Shown: positions 1 through 6,112 of the stretch, piece by piece
How the letters are laid out: every line of letters starts with the position of its first letter
How positions within the stretch are numbered: position 1 is the first letter of the stretch
Origin: an uncultured Clostridia bacterium
GTDB lineage: Bacteria > Bacillota > Clostridia > Christensenellales > Borkfalkiaceae
Direction of reading: 5' to 3'
Assembly: GCA_944342055.1 (NCBI GenBank)
Contig: CALVME010000029.1
Coordinates: forward strand, 1 to 34,834
DNA: 34,834 bases
Notes under the pieces: generated by a model
The model's input: only the letters and a program-made list of their open reading frames with translations
What the model was told of the DNA's origin: nothing
The model's database searches: none
Position numbers and translations under genes: made by a program

Positions 1-1
1 T

Positions 2-184
2 GAGTGCAACACGCTGGAAGCCGTTTATTACTGCGGCACCGCAACGCAATGGCAAGCGGTTACGATCGGTTCCGACCCCTTCGTGAGCACGACGACGGTG
101 TACTGCTACTCTGAAACCCCGCCTACGGACACGGGCAACTATTGGCATTTTGATACCGACGGCGTAACGCCCGTCAAGTGGTAA
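2..184 (+). CDS. C-terminal end of a leucine-rich-repeat (LRR_5/BspA-like) surface protein, partial
   Basis: The window opens inside this gene; the readable frame gives about 60 residues and stops at TAA 182-184. The tail has a Tyr/Ser/Glu-Thr-Pro-Pro segment followed by Gly-Asn-Tyr-Trp-His and a Trp just before the stop. This is the usual end of BspA-like leucine-rich-repeat proteins in gut Clostridia, where the last repeats read like V-Y-Y-S-E-x-x-P then N-Y-W-H-x-x-x-G. The family is secreted or cell-surface and its ligands are mostly unknown. The N-terminus, signal peptide and most repeats lie outside the window. A second surface-protein remnant begins 21 bases downstream in the same orientation, suggesting a tandem surface-protein locus. 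The assignment rests on a short tail pattern only. Confidence 0.6.
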   Translation, partial: ECNTLEAVYYCGTATQWQAVTIGSDPFVSTTTVYCYSETPPTDTGNYWHFDTDGVTPVKW

Positions 185-205
185 AAAAATAAAGGAGAAC
201 CCGCC

Positions 206-361
206 ATAAAGATAAAAAGCAAAATATTGCTTGGTTTGGGCATATTCGCGGCCGCGCTGTCGGCCGCGGCCCTTGCCGCCTGCGCGGAAAAACCGCACCA
301 ACATACATATTCCGGGAGTGGACGACAACCGAAGCCCACCACTGGCACACCGCCGCCTGCG
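206..361 (+). pseudogene. Lipoprotein gene remnant (signal peptide and lipobox, then frameshift and truncation)
   Basis: An AAAGGAG ribosome-binding site at 191-197 sits 8 bases before an ATA codon (206-208), where an ATG would be expected. Reading from ATA gives a good lipoprotein signal peptide: Lys-rich start, hydrophobic run, and a lipobox ending Leu-Ala-Ala-Cys. After His-Thr-Tyr-Ser (about 303-314) the frame breaks. Dropping to the next frame restores Glu-Trp-Thr-Thr-Thr-Glu-Ala-His-His-Trp-His-Thr-Ala-Ala-Cys, the module that follows such signal peptides in Clostridial surface lipoproteins. One missing base near 315-318 explains the shift. Similarity ends around 360, where sequence belonging to an opposing gene starts. 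I read this as a decayed gene with a lost start codon, a frameshift and a 3' truncation. Non-canonical ATA initiation or a sequencing error cannot be excluded. Confidence 0.6.
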
Positions 362-608
362 TTATTCCGTGCCGTTCGGAAAGGCGCAGGGAGAGCGCCT
401 TGAGAACGGCCAGGAGCAGATACATGCCGCAAAACAGCGCGAGCAGGGCAAAAAACGCGCTCGCGCCGCCCGTTGCGGCGTCGATGAGTTCCGCTCTCAC
501 GGCGATGGCTGCGGCGGGGATGGCGCCGACGGCAAGCGAAAGGAGACCATACAGGAAAAATTCCCGAATTTTGTAATAATTTTTGATATAGTGTCTTAAT
601 TTCATCAT
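361..608 (-). pseudogene. N-terminal fragment of a probable ABC-exporter membrane subunit
   Basis: On the minus strand, two consecutive ATG codons (606-608, 603-605) begin about 80 residues. They contain a basic amphipathic start, a hydrophobic helix, a Glu-Leu-Ile-Asp motif after the first helix, and a second long hydrophobic helix rich in Leu/Ala. This order (helix 1, E-L-I-D, helix 2) resembles the start of type-IV ABC exporter transmembrane domains, which are normally near 580 residues with an ATPase domain. Here the recognisable sequence stops around 361, and the continuing frame runs antisense through the lipoprotein remnant, so the rest is missing. A promoter-like pair lies upstream (TTGTAT 674-669, TATAAT 651-646, 17-bp spacer), but no clear Shine-Dalgarno is seen. 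The ABC assignment is tentative; it could be another two-helix membrane protein. Confidence 0.45.
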
Positions 609-731
609 TTTTTGCGGAGAAAAAGAAGTTTTTTGAGTGAATTTTATTATAAAATAAATTTGAAAGAAATACAATATGGCAATGTTTACAAAAAAAGAGC
701 ATATATTGCTGCGATTTTGAAAACAAAAGGA

Positions 732-757
732 AAAACCGCCACTTTCGGCGGTTTTTT
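732..757 (-). terminator. Intrinsic terminator after the flavodoxin-fold gene pair
   Basis: The stem AACCGCC/GGCGGTT with a short ACTTTC loop is flanked by A and T runs, so it can act in both directions. On the minus strand it lies about 120 bases past the stop at 879 and probably ends that operon. Confidence 0.8.
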
Positions 758-878
758 CACTTTTCTGTTTTTTAAGCGGACAGTCGCTTCGGAAAGCGGG
801 TTCCCCGAAAGCGCTCTTTGGCGAACTCGGCGAGCAAAAGCGGGAGCGAGCCGCGCGGCTTAAAATCAGGGAACGGCG

Positions 879-1487
879 TCATTCGCCTTCGATGCGCATG
901 GTGGACATCTCTTCCTTCGTGACGCCGTTTTTCCTGCCGTAGTTTTCCCAATAGGAGCGAGACGCCCGGAGAAAGAGTTTTTTGGGCAGAGGCATGGAGA
1001 CCTTGAGGGTGCGCTTCTTCCCCTTGGCAATGCAAAGAGCGAGTTTTTTGATCTTCGCCCGCGCGAAGGCGGCAAAGGGCGTGTCGAGAATGGCTTCGCC
1101 GCTTCCGATCTTCAAGACGGAGCCAAAATCGTAGCCGTTTTGGGCGCAGAAGAGGCGGACCATGTCGATCGCGACGTCGTTTTGCGCAGGCTCCAAAAAG
1201 CCGCAGTTGATGAGCACGGAGACAACCGGCTTTTTCTGGGGCGGGGTCTCTTCCATATCCTTCAAAAGCCGCAGCAACGTGACGGGGATGCCGTCGGCAT
1301 AGAGGGGAAAGACAAAAAGCAAATCCGAACATTCTTCCATCGCGCCGATGAGCTCGGCATGGTTGTTTTTGTTCACGTTTCGGCAGACGCTCTCCGCCGG
1401 GCAGGCATTGGCGAACAGCTGTGCATAGCGCTTGGAGTTGGACTTCGGCGCGCGCGGGCTCGCGTTGAGGATCAGGAGTTTGTCCAT
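879..1487 (-). CDS. Flavodoxin-fold NAD(P)H-dependent oxidoreductase (FMN_red type), 202 aa
   Basis: The protein begins Met-Asp-Lys-Leu-Leu-Ile-Leu-Asn-Ala-Ser-Pro-Arg: the first beta strand plus the FMN phosphate-binding loop of the FMN reductase/flavodoxin-like superfamily. A Phe-Pro-Leu-Tyr-Ala-Asp-Gly-Ile-Pro segment near residue 63 is the usual flavin-edge loop. Such proteins bind FMN and pass electrons from NAD(P)H or ferredoxin to quinones or other acceptors; the substrate cannot be told here. It lacks the Cys-x2-Cys-x2-Cys motif seen in its upstream partner. The start at 1487 is supported by AGGAGG eight or so bases upstream. Its first 16 bases overlap the end of the 1472-1981 gene, so the two are almost certainly translationally coupled and may form a complex. 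The C-terminal 60 residues are Lys/Arg-rich and carry no recognised domain. Confidence 0.75.
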   Translation of the reverse strand: MDKLLILNASPRAPKSNSKRYAQLFANACPAESVCRNVNKNNHAELIGAMEECSDLLFVFPLYADGIPVTLLRLLKDMEETPPQKKPVVSVLINCGFLEPAQNDVAIDMVRLFCAQNGYDFGSVLKIGSGEAILDTPFAAFARAKIKKLALCIAKGKKRTLKVSMPLPKKLFLRASRSYWENYGRKNGVTKEEMSTMRIEGE

Positions 1488-1981
1488 GCGCTCACCTCCT
1501 TTTTGACGAGTGCTTCCGCCTCTTCCTCCGAGGCGAACAGGACGCGGTGGCTCGCAAAATTCATGTTGTGCGCATTTCGCGCGATCAGCCTGAGAAAAAG
1601 TTCGCGCTCTTCTTTGGAAATGTCGCCGTAGCCGACGATGAGCGCCCGTTTGGGCGCCACGGCGCGCTGTACGTGGTGGGTCTCTCCGTGCACGAGGCGG
1701 ATGAACGCCTGCTGAATGGGAATGGCGCGCTCCAGCATGGTCTTCATGATGACGTCGTAGCCGCCGTATTTGACTCTGCTGACGTAGATGACTTCGTCGC
1801 TCGCCGCGATGAGCGGATAGACGTTCGTCGCGTCGTCGCGGATGACGCATTTGCCGGGCGTCTTGGTCCAGCAGCCGAAACAGCCGATGCAGTTGTTGAT
1901 TTTCAGCTTGGAAAGATCGACGAACCGAAAACGATCGCTGGGGGTGAGGTCGAGCGCTCTGTCGCTCAATACAAGTTTCAT
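1472..1981 (-). CDS. Flavodoxin-family protein with Cys-x2-Cys-x2-Cys motif and shortened N-terminus, 169 aa
   Basis: Residues 31-45 read Asn-Asn-Cys-Ile-Gly-Cys-Phe-Gly-Cys-Trp followed by Gly-Lys-Cys and Asp-Asp. This is the motif of iron-sulfur-flavoprotein-like members of the flavodoxin superfamily, where it lies after the second beta strand and may bind a cluster or work as redox cysteines. The start at 1981 has GGAG six bases upstream. From that start the protein lacks the expected Asn-Gly-Ser-Pro-Arg loop and first helix (about 25-30 residues short), so it may not bind FMN phosphate alone. Extending to the next in-frame ATG at 2068 does not restore the loop. It overlaps the downstream 879-1487 gene by 16 bases. 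No good promoter is seen between it and tRNA-Leu upstream, so read-through from the tRNA promoter is possible. Confidence 0.65.
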   Translation of the reverse strand: MKLVLSDRALDLTPSDRFRFVDLSKLKINNCIGCFGCWTKTPGKCVIRDDATNVYPLIAASDEVIYVSRVKYGGYDVIMKTMLERAIPIQQAFIRLVHGETHHVQRAVAPKRALIVGYGDISKEERELFLRLIARNAHNMNFASHRVLFASEEEAEALVKKEVSAWTNS

Positions 1982-2136
1982 GACATTCTCCGTAAGCGGA
2001 CGCGCGCGGTTTGTTTTTTCAAGGTATCCCCTTTGGCGCGCTCGCCCGATTTTTTTAGCTTGTTCCAAAAGAGGCGCATTGATTCGCCGCCTCCGCTTTG
2101 ACGGTGTGCCAAAGCAGGGGCGGCAAGCCTCAGATC

Positions 2137-2220
2137 TGGTGCGATCAACAGGACTTGAACCTGCACGGAAAATCCACAGGATTCTAAGTCCTGCGCGTCT
2201 GCCAGTTTCGCCATGATCGC
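2137..2220 (-). tRNA. tRNA-Leu, anticodon UAG, CCA encoded
   Basis: On the minus strand the acceptor stem GCGATCA pairs with TGATCGC, followed by discriminator A and an encoded CCA (2139-2137). The anticodon stem CAGGA/TCCTG encloses loop CTTAGAA, giving anticodon UAG (reads CUA and, by wobble, other CUN leucine codons). The D-arm carries TGGC and the T-loop GTTCAAGTC; the long variable arm is typical of class II tRNA-Leu. Confidence 0.95.
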
Positions 2221-2232
2221 ATATCGGGCTTC

Positions 2233-2261
2233 AGTATAGCACGGCGGGGCGTTTGTGTCAA
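2233..2261 (-). promoter_or_regulatory. Promoter of tRNA-Leu
   Basis: TTGACA (2261-2256) and TATACT (2238-2233) on the minus strand with a 17-bp spacer. Transcription would start about 6 bases before the tRNA 5' end. No strong terminator is visible between the tRNA and the flavodoxin-fold genes. Confidence 0.85.
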
Positions 2262-2300
2262 GAAATCCGAATATTTTGCCCGTTTTTTTCGCTTTCCGCC

Positions 2301-2329
2301 TTGCTATTTTGCATGCCTTGTGGTATAAT
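2301..2329 (+). promoter_or_regulatory. Promoter of the hydrogenase gene
   Basis: TTGCTA (2301-2306), 17-bp spacer, TATAAT (2324-2329). It is followed by a short leader and GGAG at 2351-2354 before the ATG at 2363. Confidence 0.75.
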
Positions 2330-2362
2330 CAATCTCGAAACATGACTTAAGGAGCGGATATT

Positions 2363-3820
2363 ATGGCTTACGAATACAAATTCGATACCACCGTACAACT
2401 TCTCAAATACAAAGTGTTGCGCAGCCTGATCAAGAGGCGCTATCAGGGCTCTATGGACGAGTCCGTGTATCTGGACATCCCCAAGGAGATCTCTCCCGGA
2501 CCCAACGCGACTATGCGTTGCTGCGTCTACAAGGAGAGGGCGATCCTGCAGGAGCGCATCCGCATTTCGCTGGGCGGCGATAAGAGTAACCCCAACGTCG
2601 TCGAAGTAATCGACATCGCCTGCGACGAATGTCCCTCTGCGGGCGTGTATGTCACCGACGCCTGCCGCGGCTGTATCTCGCACAAGTGCATGGACGCCTG
2701 CCCTAAGGGCGCGATCTCCATCATCAACCAGAAGAGCGTCGTCGACAAGGCGAAGTGCGTCGAGTGCGGAAGGTGCTCGCAGGTCTGCCCGTACAGCGCG
2801 ATCGTCGTGCGCCGCCGTCCCTGCATGAAGGCGTGCAAGGTGAACGCCATCACGATGGACGCGGATTTCAAGGCGAAGATCGACAACGACAAGTGCGTAC
2901 ACTGCGGCGCGTGCATCGCGCAGTGCCCCTTCGGCGCGATCCAGGACAAGAGCTACGTCATGGACGTCATCGACCTGCTCCTTGGCTCTTACAACAACTA
3001 CAACTATAAAGTGTACGCGATGCTCGCCCCCGCGATCGCGAGCCAGATCGATTACGCCTCCATGGGGCAGATCGTCTCCGCGCTCAAGATCCTCGGTTTC
3101 TATCGGGTGACCGAGGCGGCGGTCGGCGCGGACATCTGTCTGCACAAAGAGGCGGAGGAGTGGAAGGAGCACGGCATCATGACGACGAGCTGCTGCCCCG
3201 CGTTCGTCTCGTTCATTGAAAAGAACTATCCCACCCTCGCAAAATACGTCAGCTCTTCGCTCTCCCCGATGGTCGAGGCGGCGAAGGTCATCAAACGCAA
3301 CGATCCGACCGCGAAAGTCGTGTTCATCGGTCCCTGCTCGGCAAAGAAGATGGAGTTCAAGCTCGAAAAAACGGGCGGCGCGATCGACTGTGTGCTGAGC
3401 TTTGAGGAAATGATCGCCTACATCGACGCGTTGGAGATCGACATGGCGCGCCTGGAGGAGGCGCCGCTCGACGACGCTTCCTACTACGGCAGAATTTTCG
3501 CCAAGTCCGGCGGCATCAAAGAGGGCGTGGTCGCCGTTGCGAAGCAGGCGGGCATCGAGGGCATCAATCCCGTGTCCATGAACGGACTTGAAGAGTGCAA
3601 GCGCGAGCTCGCCCTCCTCAAGGCGAACCGCTCTACATACAATTTCTTTGAGGGCATGGCGTGCGAGGGCGGCTGCATCGGCGGCGCGCTCAATCTCCAC
3701 CGCGACCCGAAGGGCATGCGGCTTCTGGACAAATTCAACGCATCGGCGACGAAGAAGGATATTTCCACTTCCGTCGAGAAATACAAGGCGAGCCTGGAAA
3801 AAGAACAGGAACAGCAGTGA
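2363..3820 (+). CDS. Monomeric [FeFe] hydrogenase, group B type, 485 aa
   Basis: The N-terminal half carries several [4Fe-4S] motifs: Cys-x2-Cys-x4-Cys-x3-Cys-Pro near 113-124, and two Cys-x2-Cys-x2-Cys-x3-Cys-Pro sets near 137-148 and 180-190. The C-terminal half is the H-cluster domain, with L1 Thr-Thr-Ser-Cys-Cys-Pro (about 274-279), L2 Gly-Pro-Cys-Ser-Ala-Lys-Lys (about 323-329) and L3 Met-Ala-Cys-Glu-Gly-Gly-Cys (Cys about 434 and 438). L1 with two adjacent Cys is typical of the less-studied group B enzymes rather than group A. By family it exchanges electrons between reduced ferredoxin and H2/H+ in the cytoplasm; direction and physiological role are unknown. The maturases HydE, HydF and HydG are not in this window. 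A flavodiiron protein follows 78 bases downstream, suggesting joint handling of reducing power and oxygen. Confidence 0.9.
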   Translation: MAYEYKFDTTVQLLKYKVLRSLIKRRYQGSMDESVYLDIPKEISPGPNATMRCCVYKERAILQERIRISLGGDKSNPNVVEVIDIACDECPSAGVYVTDACRGCISHKCMDACPKGAISIINQKSVVDKAKCVECGRCSQVCPYSAIVVRRRPCMKACKVNAITMDADFKAKIDNDKCVHCGACIAQCPFGAIQDKSYVMDVIDLLLGSYNNYNYKVYAMLAPAIASQIDYASMGQIVSALKILGFYRVTEAAVGADICLHKEAEEWKEHGIMTTSCCPAFVSFIEKNYPTLAKYVSSSLSPMVEAAKVIKRNDPTAKVVFIGPCSAKKMEFKLEKTGGAIDCVLSFEEMIAYIDALEIDMARLEEAPLDDASYYGRIFAKSGGIKEGVVAVAKQAGIEGINPVSMNGLEECKRELALLKANRSTYNFFEGMACEGGCIGGALNLHRDPKGMRLLDKFNASATKKDISTSVEKYKASLEKEQEQQ

Positions 3821-3848
3821 CGCGATTTTCTGTCGCATAAGTCTCGGA

Positions 3849-3880
3849 GTTTTCTCCCCGCTTCGGGGGGAAAACTTTTC
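3849..3880 (+). terminator. Hairpin between hydrogenase and flavodiiron genes
   Basis: GTTTTC-TCCCC pairs with GGGGGGAAAAC around a short GCTTC loop, then a T-rich run. It could end hydrogenase transcripts or act as a partial terminator, since the next gene starts 19 bases later with no obvious new promoter. Confidence 0.6.
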
Positions 3881-3898
3881 GGGTTTTTAAGGAGAATT

Positions 3899-5065
3899 AT
3901 GAAAAGCATCAAAAAAATCGAAGAAGATATCTATTATCTCGGCGGTGCGGATCGCCGCATTCAGCTCTTTGAGAACGTCTATCCCGTTCCCGAGGGCGTG
4001 ACTTACAATTCTTACCTCGTCAAGGACGACAAAACTGCCCTTTTGGACACCGTAGATTGCGCGATCGCGGACGAATTTTTCGAGAATCTGGCGGCGGCGC
4101 TCGAAGGCAAGCCGCTCGACTATGTGATCGTCAATCACATGGAGCCCGACCACGCGGCGACGCTGGGCAGACTGCTTGCGGCATATCCGCAGGCGGTGCT
4201 CGTCACCACGCAGAAGGCGCTCGTCATCGTGGAGGAGTTCTTCGGCGCGATCTCCAATCAGGTCATGCTCGTGAAGGAAGGGGACAGGCTCTCTCTCGGG
4301 AAGCGCACCTTCCGCTTCATCCTCGCGCCCATGGTACACTGGCCCGAGGTCATGATGACGTACGAAGAGTACGGTCAGATCCTCTTTTCCGCGGACGCGT
4401 TCGGCTCGTTCGGCGCTTCGGACGCCTGCCTCTTTGCGAAAGACGAGGATTTTTCGGAATACCGCAGGTATTACTGCAACATCGTCGGAAAGTACGGCGC
4501 GCCCGTCTCTTCCGTTCTGAAAAAAGCTTCCGCGCTCCCCATTGCGATGCTCTGCCCGCTGCACGGCAAGATCTGGAAGGGGAATTTCGACAAACTGCTC
4601 GAAAAATACGTCGCATGGTCGAGCTATGCGCCCGAAGATAAGGGCGTGCTCATCGTCTACGCTTCCGTCTACGGGCACACCAAGTGCGCGGCGGAACTGC
4701 TCGCCTCCCTGCTCGCGGAGCGCGGCGTGACCGTCCGCATCTACGACGTCTCCAAGACGCACCCCTCATACCTGATCGCCGAGGCGTTCCGCTTCTCGCA
4801 CATCGTCTGCGCGTCGATCACCTACAACGCGGGCATCTTCGTGAACATGGAACATTTCCTCTCCGACCTGAAGGCGCACGGCCTGAAGAACCGCACCTGC
4901 GCCGTCATCGAGAACGGAGGCTGGGCGCCCGCTTCGGGCAAGCTCATGCAGGAGCTCCTCTCCTCGGTCGGCACCGTTCTGCCGCAGACCGTCACGCTGC
5001 GCGGCGCGCTCAAAGAGAGCGCCCCCGTGGAAGCTCTGGCGGAAGCGATTGCAGAAACTGTCTGA
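3899..5065 (+). CDS. A-type flavoprotein / flavodiiron protein (FprA family), 388 aa
   Basis: Residues 1-240 form the metallo-beta-lactamase-like diiron domain. Candidate ligands are His80, Glu82, Asp84 and His85 in His-Met-Glu-Pro-Asp-His, His147 in Met-Val-His-Trp-Pro, Asp166 in Ala-Asp-Ala-Phe-Gly, and His222 in Leu-His-Gly. From about residue 249 a flavodoxin domain begins (Val-Leu-Ile-Val-Tyr-Ala-Ser-Val-Tyr-Gly-His-Thr), which holds FMN. The length matches the two-domain core class without a rubredoxin extension. Family members reduce O2 to water or NO to N2O in the cytoplasm of anaerobes, fed by rubredoxin or similar donors. AAGGAG at 3889-3894 supports the start at 3899. Position directly behind an O2-sensitive [FeFe] hydrogenase suggests a protective role; this is inference from context. 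Confidence 0.93.
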   Translation: MKSIKKIEEDIYYLGGADRRIQLFENVYPVPEGVTYNSYLVKDDKTALLDTVDCAIADEFFENLAAALEGKPLDYVIVNHMEPDHAATLGRLLAAYPQAVLVTTQKALVIVEEFFGAISNQVMLVKEGDRLSLGKRTFRFILAPMVHWPEVMMTYEEYGQILFSADAFGSFGASDACLFAKDEDFSEYRRYYCNIVGKYGAPVSSVLKKASALPIAMLCPLHGKIWKGNFDKLLEKYVAWSSYAPEDKGVLIVYASVYGHTKCAAELLASLLAERGVTVRIYDVSKTHPSYLIAEAFRFSHIVCASITYNAGIFVNMEHFLSDLKAHGLKNRTCAVIENGGWAPASGKLMQELLSSVGTVLPQTVTLRGALKESAPVEALAEAIAETV

Positions 5066-5073
5066 AAAGTCTG

Positions 5074-5110
5074 AAAAATGCGCTTCCCGATATGGGAGGC
5101 GCATTTTTTA
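5074..5110. terminator. Bidirectional terminator between convergent genes
   Basis: AAAAATGCGC(C/T)TCCC pairs with GGGAGGCGCATTTTT around a GATAT loop. A and T runs on both sides fit termination of the flavodiiron gene (plus) and the AraC gene (minus). Confidence 0.85.
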
Positions 5111-5968
5111 TCACTTTTTTCGGATTGAGGAAAGTTTGCTCTGTTTTTTGTGCTCGCTCGCCGTGCGCCCGAATCGCTTTTTGTATTCGGCGCAGAAATG
5201 TTCGAGGCTGTTGTATCCCGTCTCTTCCGCGATGCGCGAGACGGACAGTTCGCCCTCGCCGAGCAGCAGGTTTGCGACGCGCATGCGCGCCTCCGCTTTC
5301 TTTTCCCGGAAGGTCTTGCCGTAGTGCGCGGAGAGTAGCCGCTGAAGCTGCCGCGCGCTCATGCCGACCCGTTCGGCGAGCGCGGTGAGGGTGAGCGTGC
5401 GGTATTCGTAGAGGAACGCCTCCTCGATGCGCAGAAAGATGTCTCCCTGCGAGAAGGCGCCCTTGGGGGGAAGCCCCTCCCCGCGCGCCCGCTCCAGCCG
5501 CGCGATGCAGACGAGCATGAACTTTGCGAGGCAGGAGAGCGAGTCCTCGCAGTCGGGAAGCAGGCGGGAGAGCTCCTCGGCGGCGCGGCTCTGCGCGGCA
5601 AGGAGCGCCTCGTCCGCCTTGCCCAGATAAAAGGGCGAAGAGAAGAGCGCCTTGGCGGGCGGCTGCGCCTTGCCCGTTTTGCGGAAGAAGGCATAGAGGC
5701 AGAGTTCCCGCACGGGGTTGCCCTCGTCCGAGCTCTGTTCGTGCGCGGCGCCCCCCGCCGTGAGGAAGAAGTCGCCTGCGGTAAGCGGATGTTCCCCCGC
5801 TTCGGTGGCGACTTTGCCGCTGCCGCTTAAAATGCAGTGCAGCTCGAGGCTGTCCGCGGCGTGGCTGTGCATCGGGATGGGCGCGCGGATGTACTCGTCG
5901 GAGATCCGCACGACCTCGACGAAAAATCCGCCCCAGGTGAAGTTGCAATCGGTGCATTCTCTCGTCAT
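5111..5968 (-). CDS. AraC-family transcriptional regulator with cupin sensor domain, 285 aa
   Basis: The N-terminal ~150 residues look like the AraC cupin sensor, with Pro-Met-His-Ser-His early in the fold. The last ~100 residues carry the two helix-turn-helix motifs: Leu-Thr-Leu-Thr-Ala-Leu-Ala-Glu-Arg-Val-Gly-Met-Ser, then Ile-Ala-Glu-Glu-Thr-Gly-Tyr-Asn-Ser-Leu-Glu-His-Phe. The gene is divergent from the alpha-L-fucosidase operon, so it most likely controls that operon in response to a sugar; the ligand is not known. The start at 5968 has no standard Shine-Dalgarno distance: a consensus promoter ends only 6 bases before the ATG, predicting a leaderless message. A later start, such as the Met in Ile-Pro-Met-His, would cut into the cupin fold and has no better ribosome-binding site. 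Confidence 0.87.
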   Translation of the reverse strand: MTRECTDCNFTWGGFFVEVVRISDEYIRAPIPMHSHAADSLELHCILSGSGKVATEAGEHPLTAGDFFLTAGGAAHEQSSDEGNPVRELCLYAFFRKTGKAQPPAKALFSSPFYLGKADEALLAAQSRAAEELSRLLPDCEDSLSCLAKFMLVCIARLERARGEGLPPKGAFSQGDIFLRIEEAFLYEYRTLTLTALAERVGMSARQLQRLLSAHYGKTFREKKAEARMRVANLLLGEGELSVSRIAEETGYNSLEHFCAEYKKRFGRTASEHKKQSKLSSIRKK

Positions 5969-5974
5969 GGCTCC

Positions 5975-6003
5975 ATTATAACAAATCCGCCGCGCGCTGT
6001 CAA
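5975..6003 (-). promoter_or_regulatory. Consensus promoter of the AraC regulator
   Basis: Perfect TTGACA (6003-5998), 17-bp spacer, perfect TATAAT (5980-5975) on the minus strand. The predicted first transcribed base falls at about the A of the ATG (5968). Confidence 0.85.
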
Positions 6004-6014
6004 TAACTTCGAAA

Positions 6015-6051
6015 ATGCGACAAAGTTTCGGAAAGATGTCATAAAAAGTTC
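6015..6051. promoter_or_regulatory. Candidate AraC-type operator, direct repeat
   Basis: ATGCGACAAAGTTTC at 6015 and ATGTCATAAAAAGTTC at 6036 form an imperfect direct repeat with a 21-bp period (two helical turns), the geometry used by AraC-family dimers. It lies just upstream of the fucosidase -10 element and downstream of nothing else in the divergent region. No experimental link. Confidence 0.4.
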
Positions 6052-6074
6052 TAACCGAAGGGGCGGCGATCTGC

Positions 6075-6103
6075 TATAATGGAGGCGCAAGTCAATCAGG
6101 AGG
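6075..6103 (+). promoter_or_regulatory. -10 element and strong RBS of the fucosidase operon
   Basis: TATAAT at 6075-6080 has no good -35 partner at 16-18 bp, which fits an activator-dependent promoter. The leader ends in an AGGAGGAG ribosome-binding site before the ATG at 6113. Confidence 0.6.
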
Positions 6104-6112
6104 AGAAAAGAG

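Noticed and set aside
612-863. Plus-strand open frame between the broken genes and the flavodoxin-fold genes
   Set aside because: It runs through a terminator, has no ribosome-binding site and encodes no recognisable segment.
2258-3838. Long open frame antisense to the hydrogenase gene
   Set aside because: It mirrors the codon pattern of the real gene; the protein is Arg/Asp/Val-rich with no domain and no ribosome-binding site. GC-rich genes here routinely leave open frames on the other strand.
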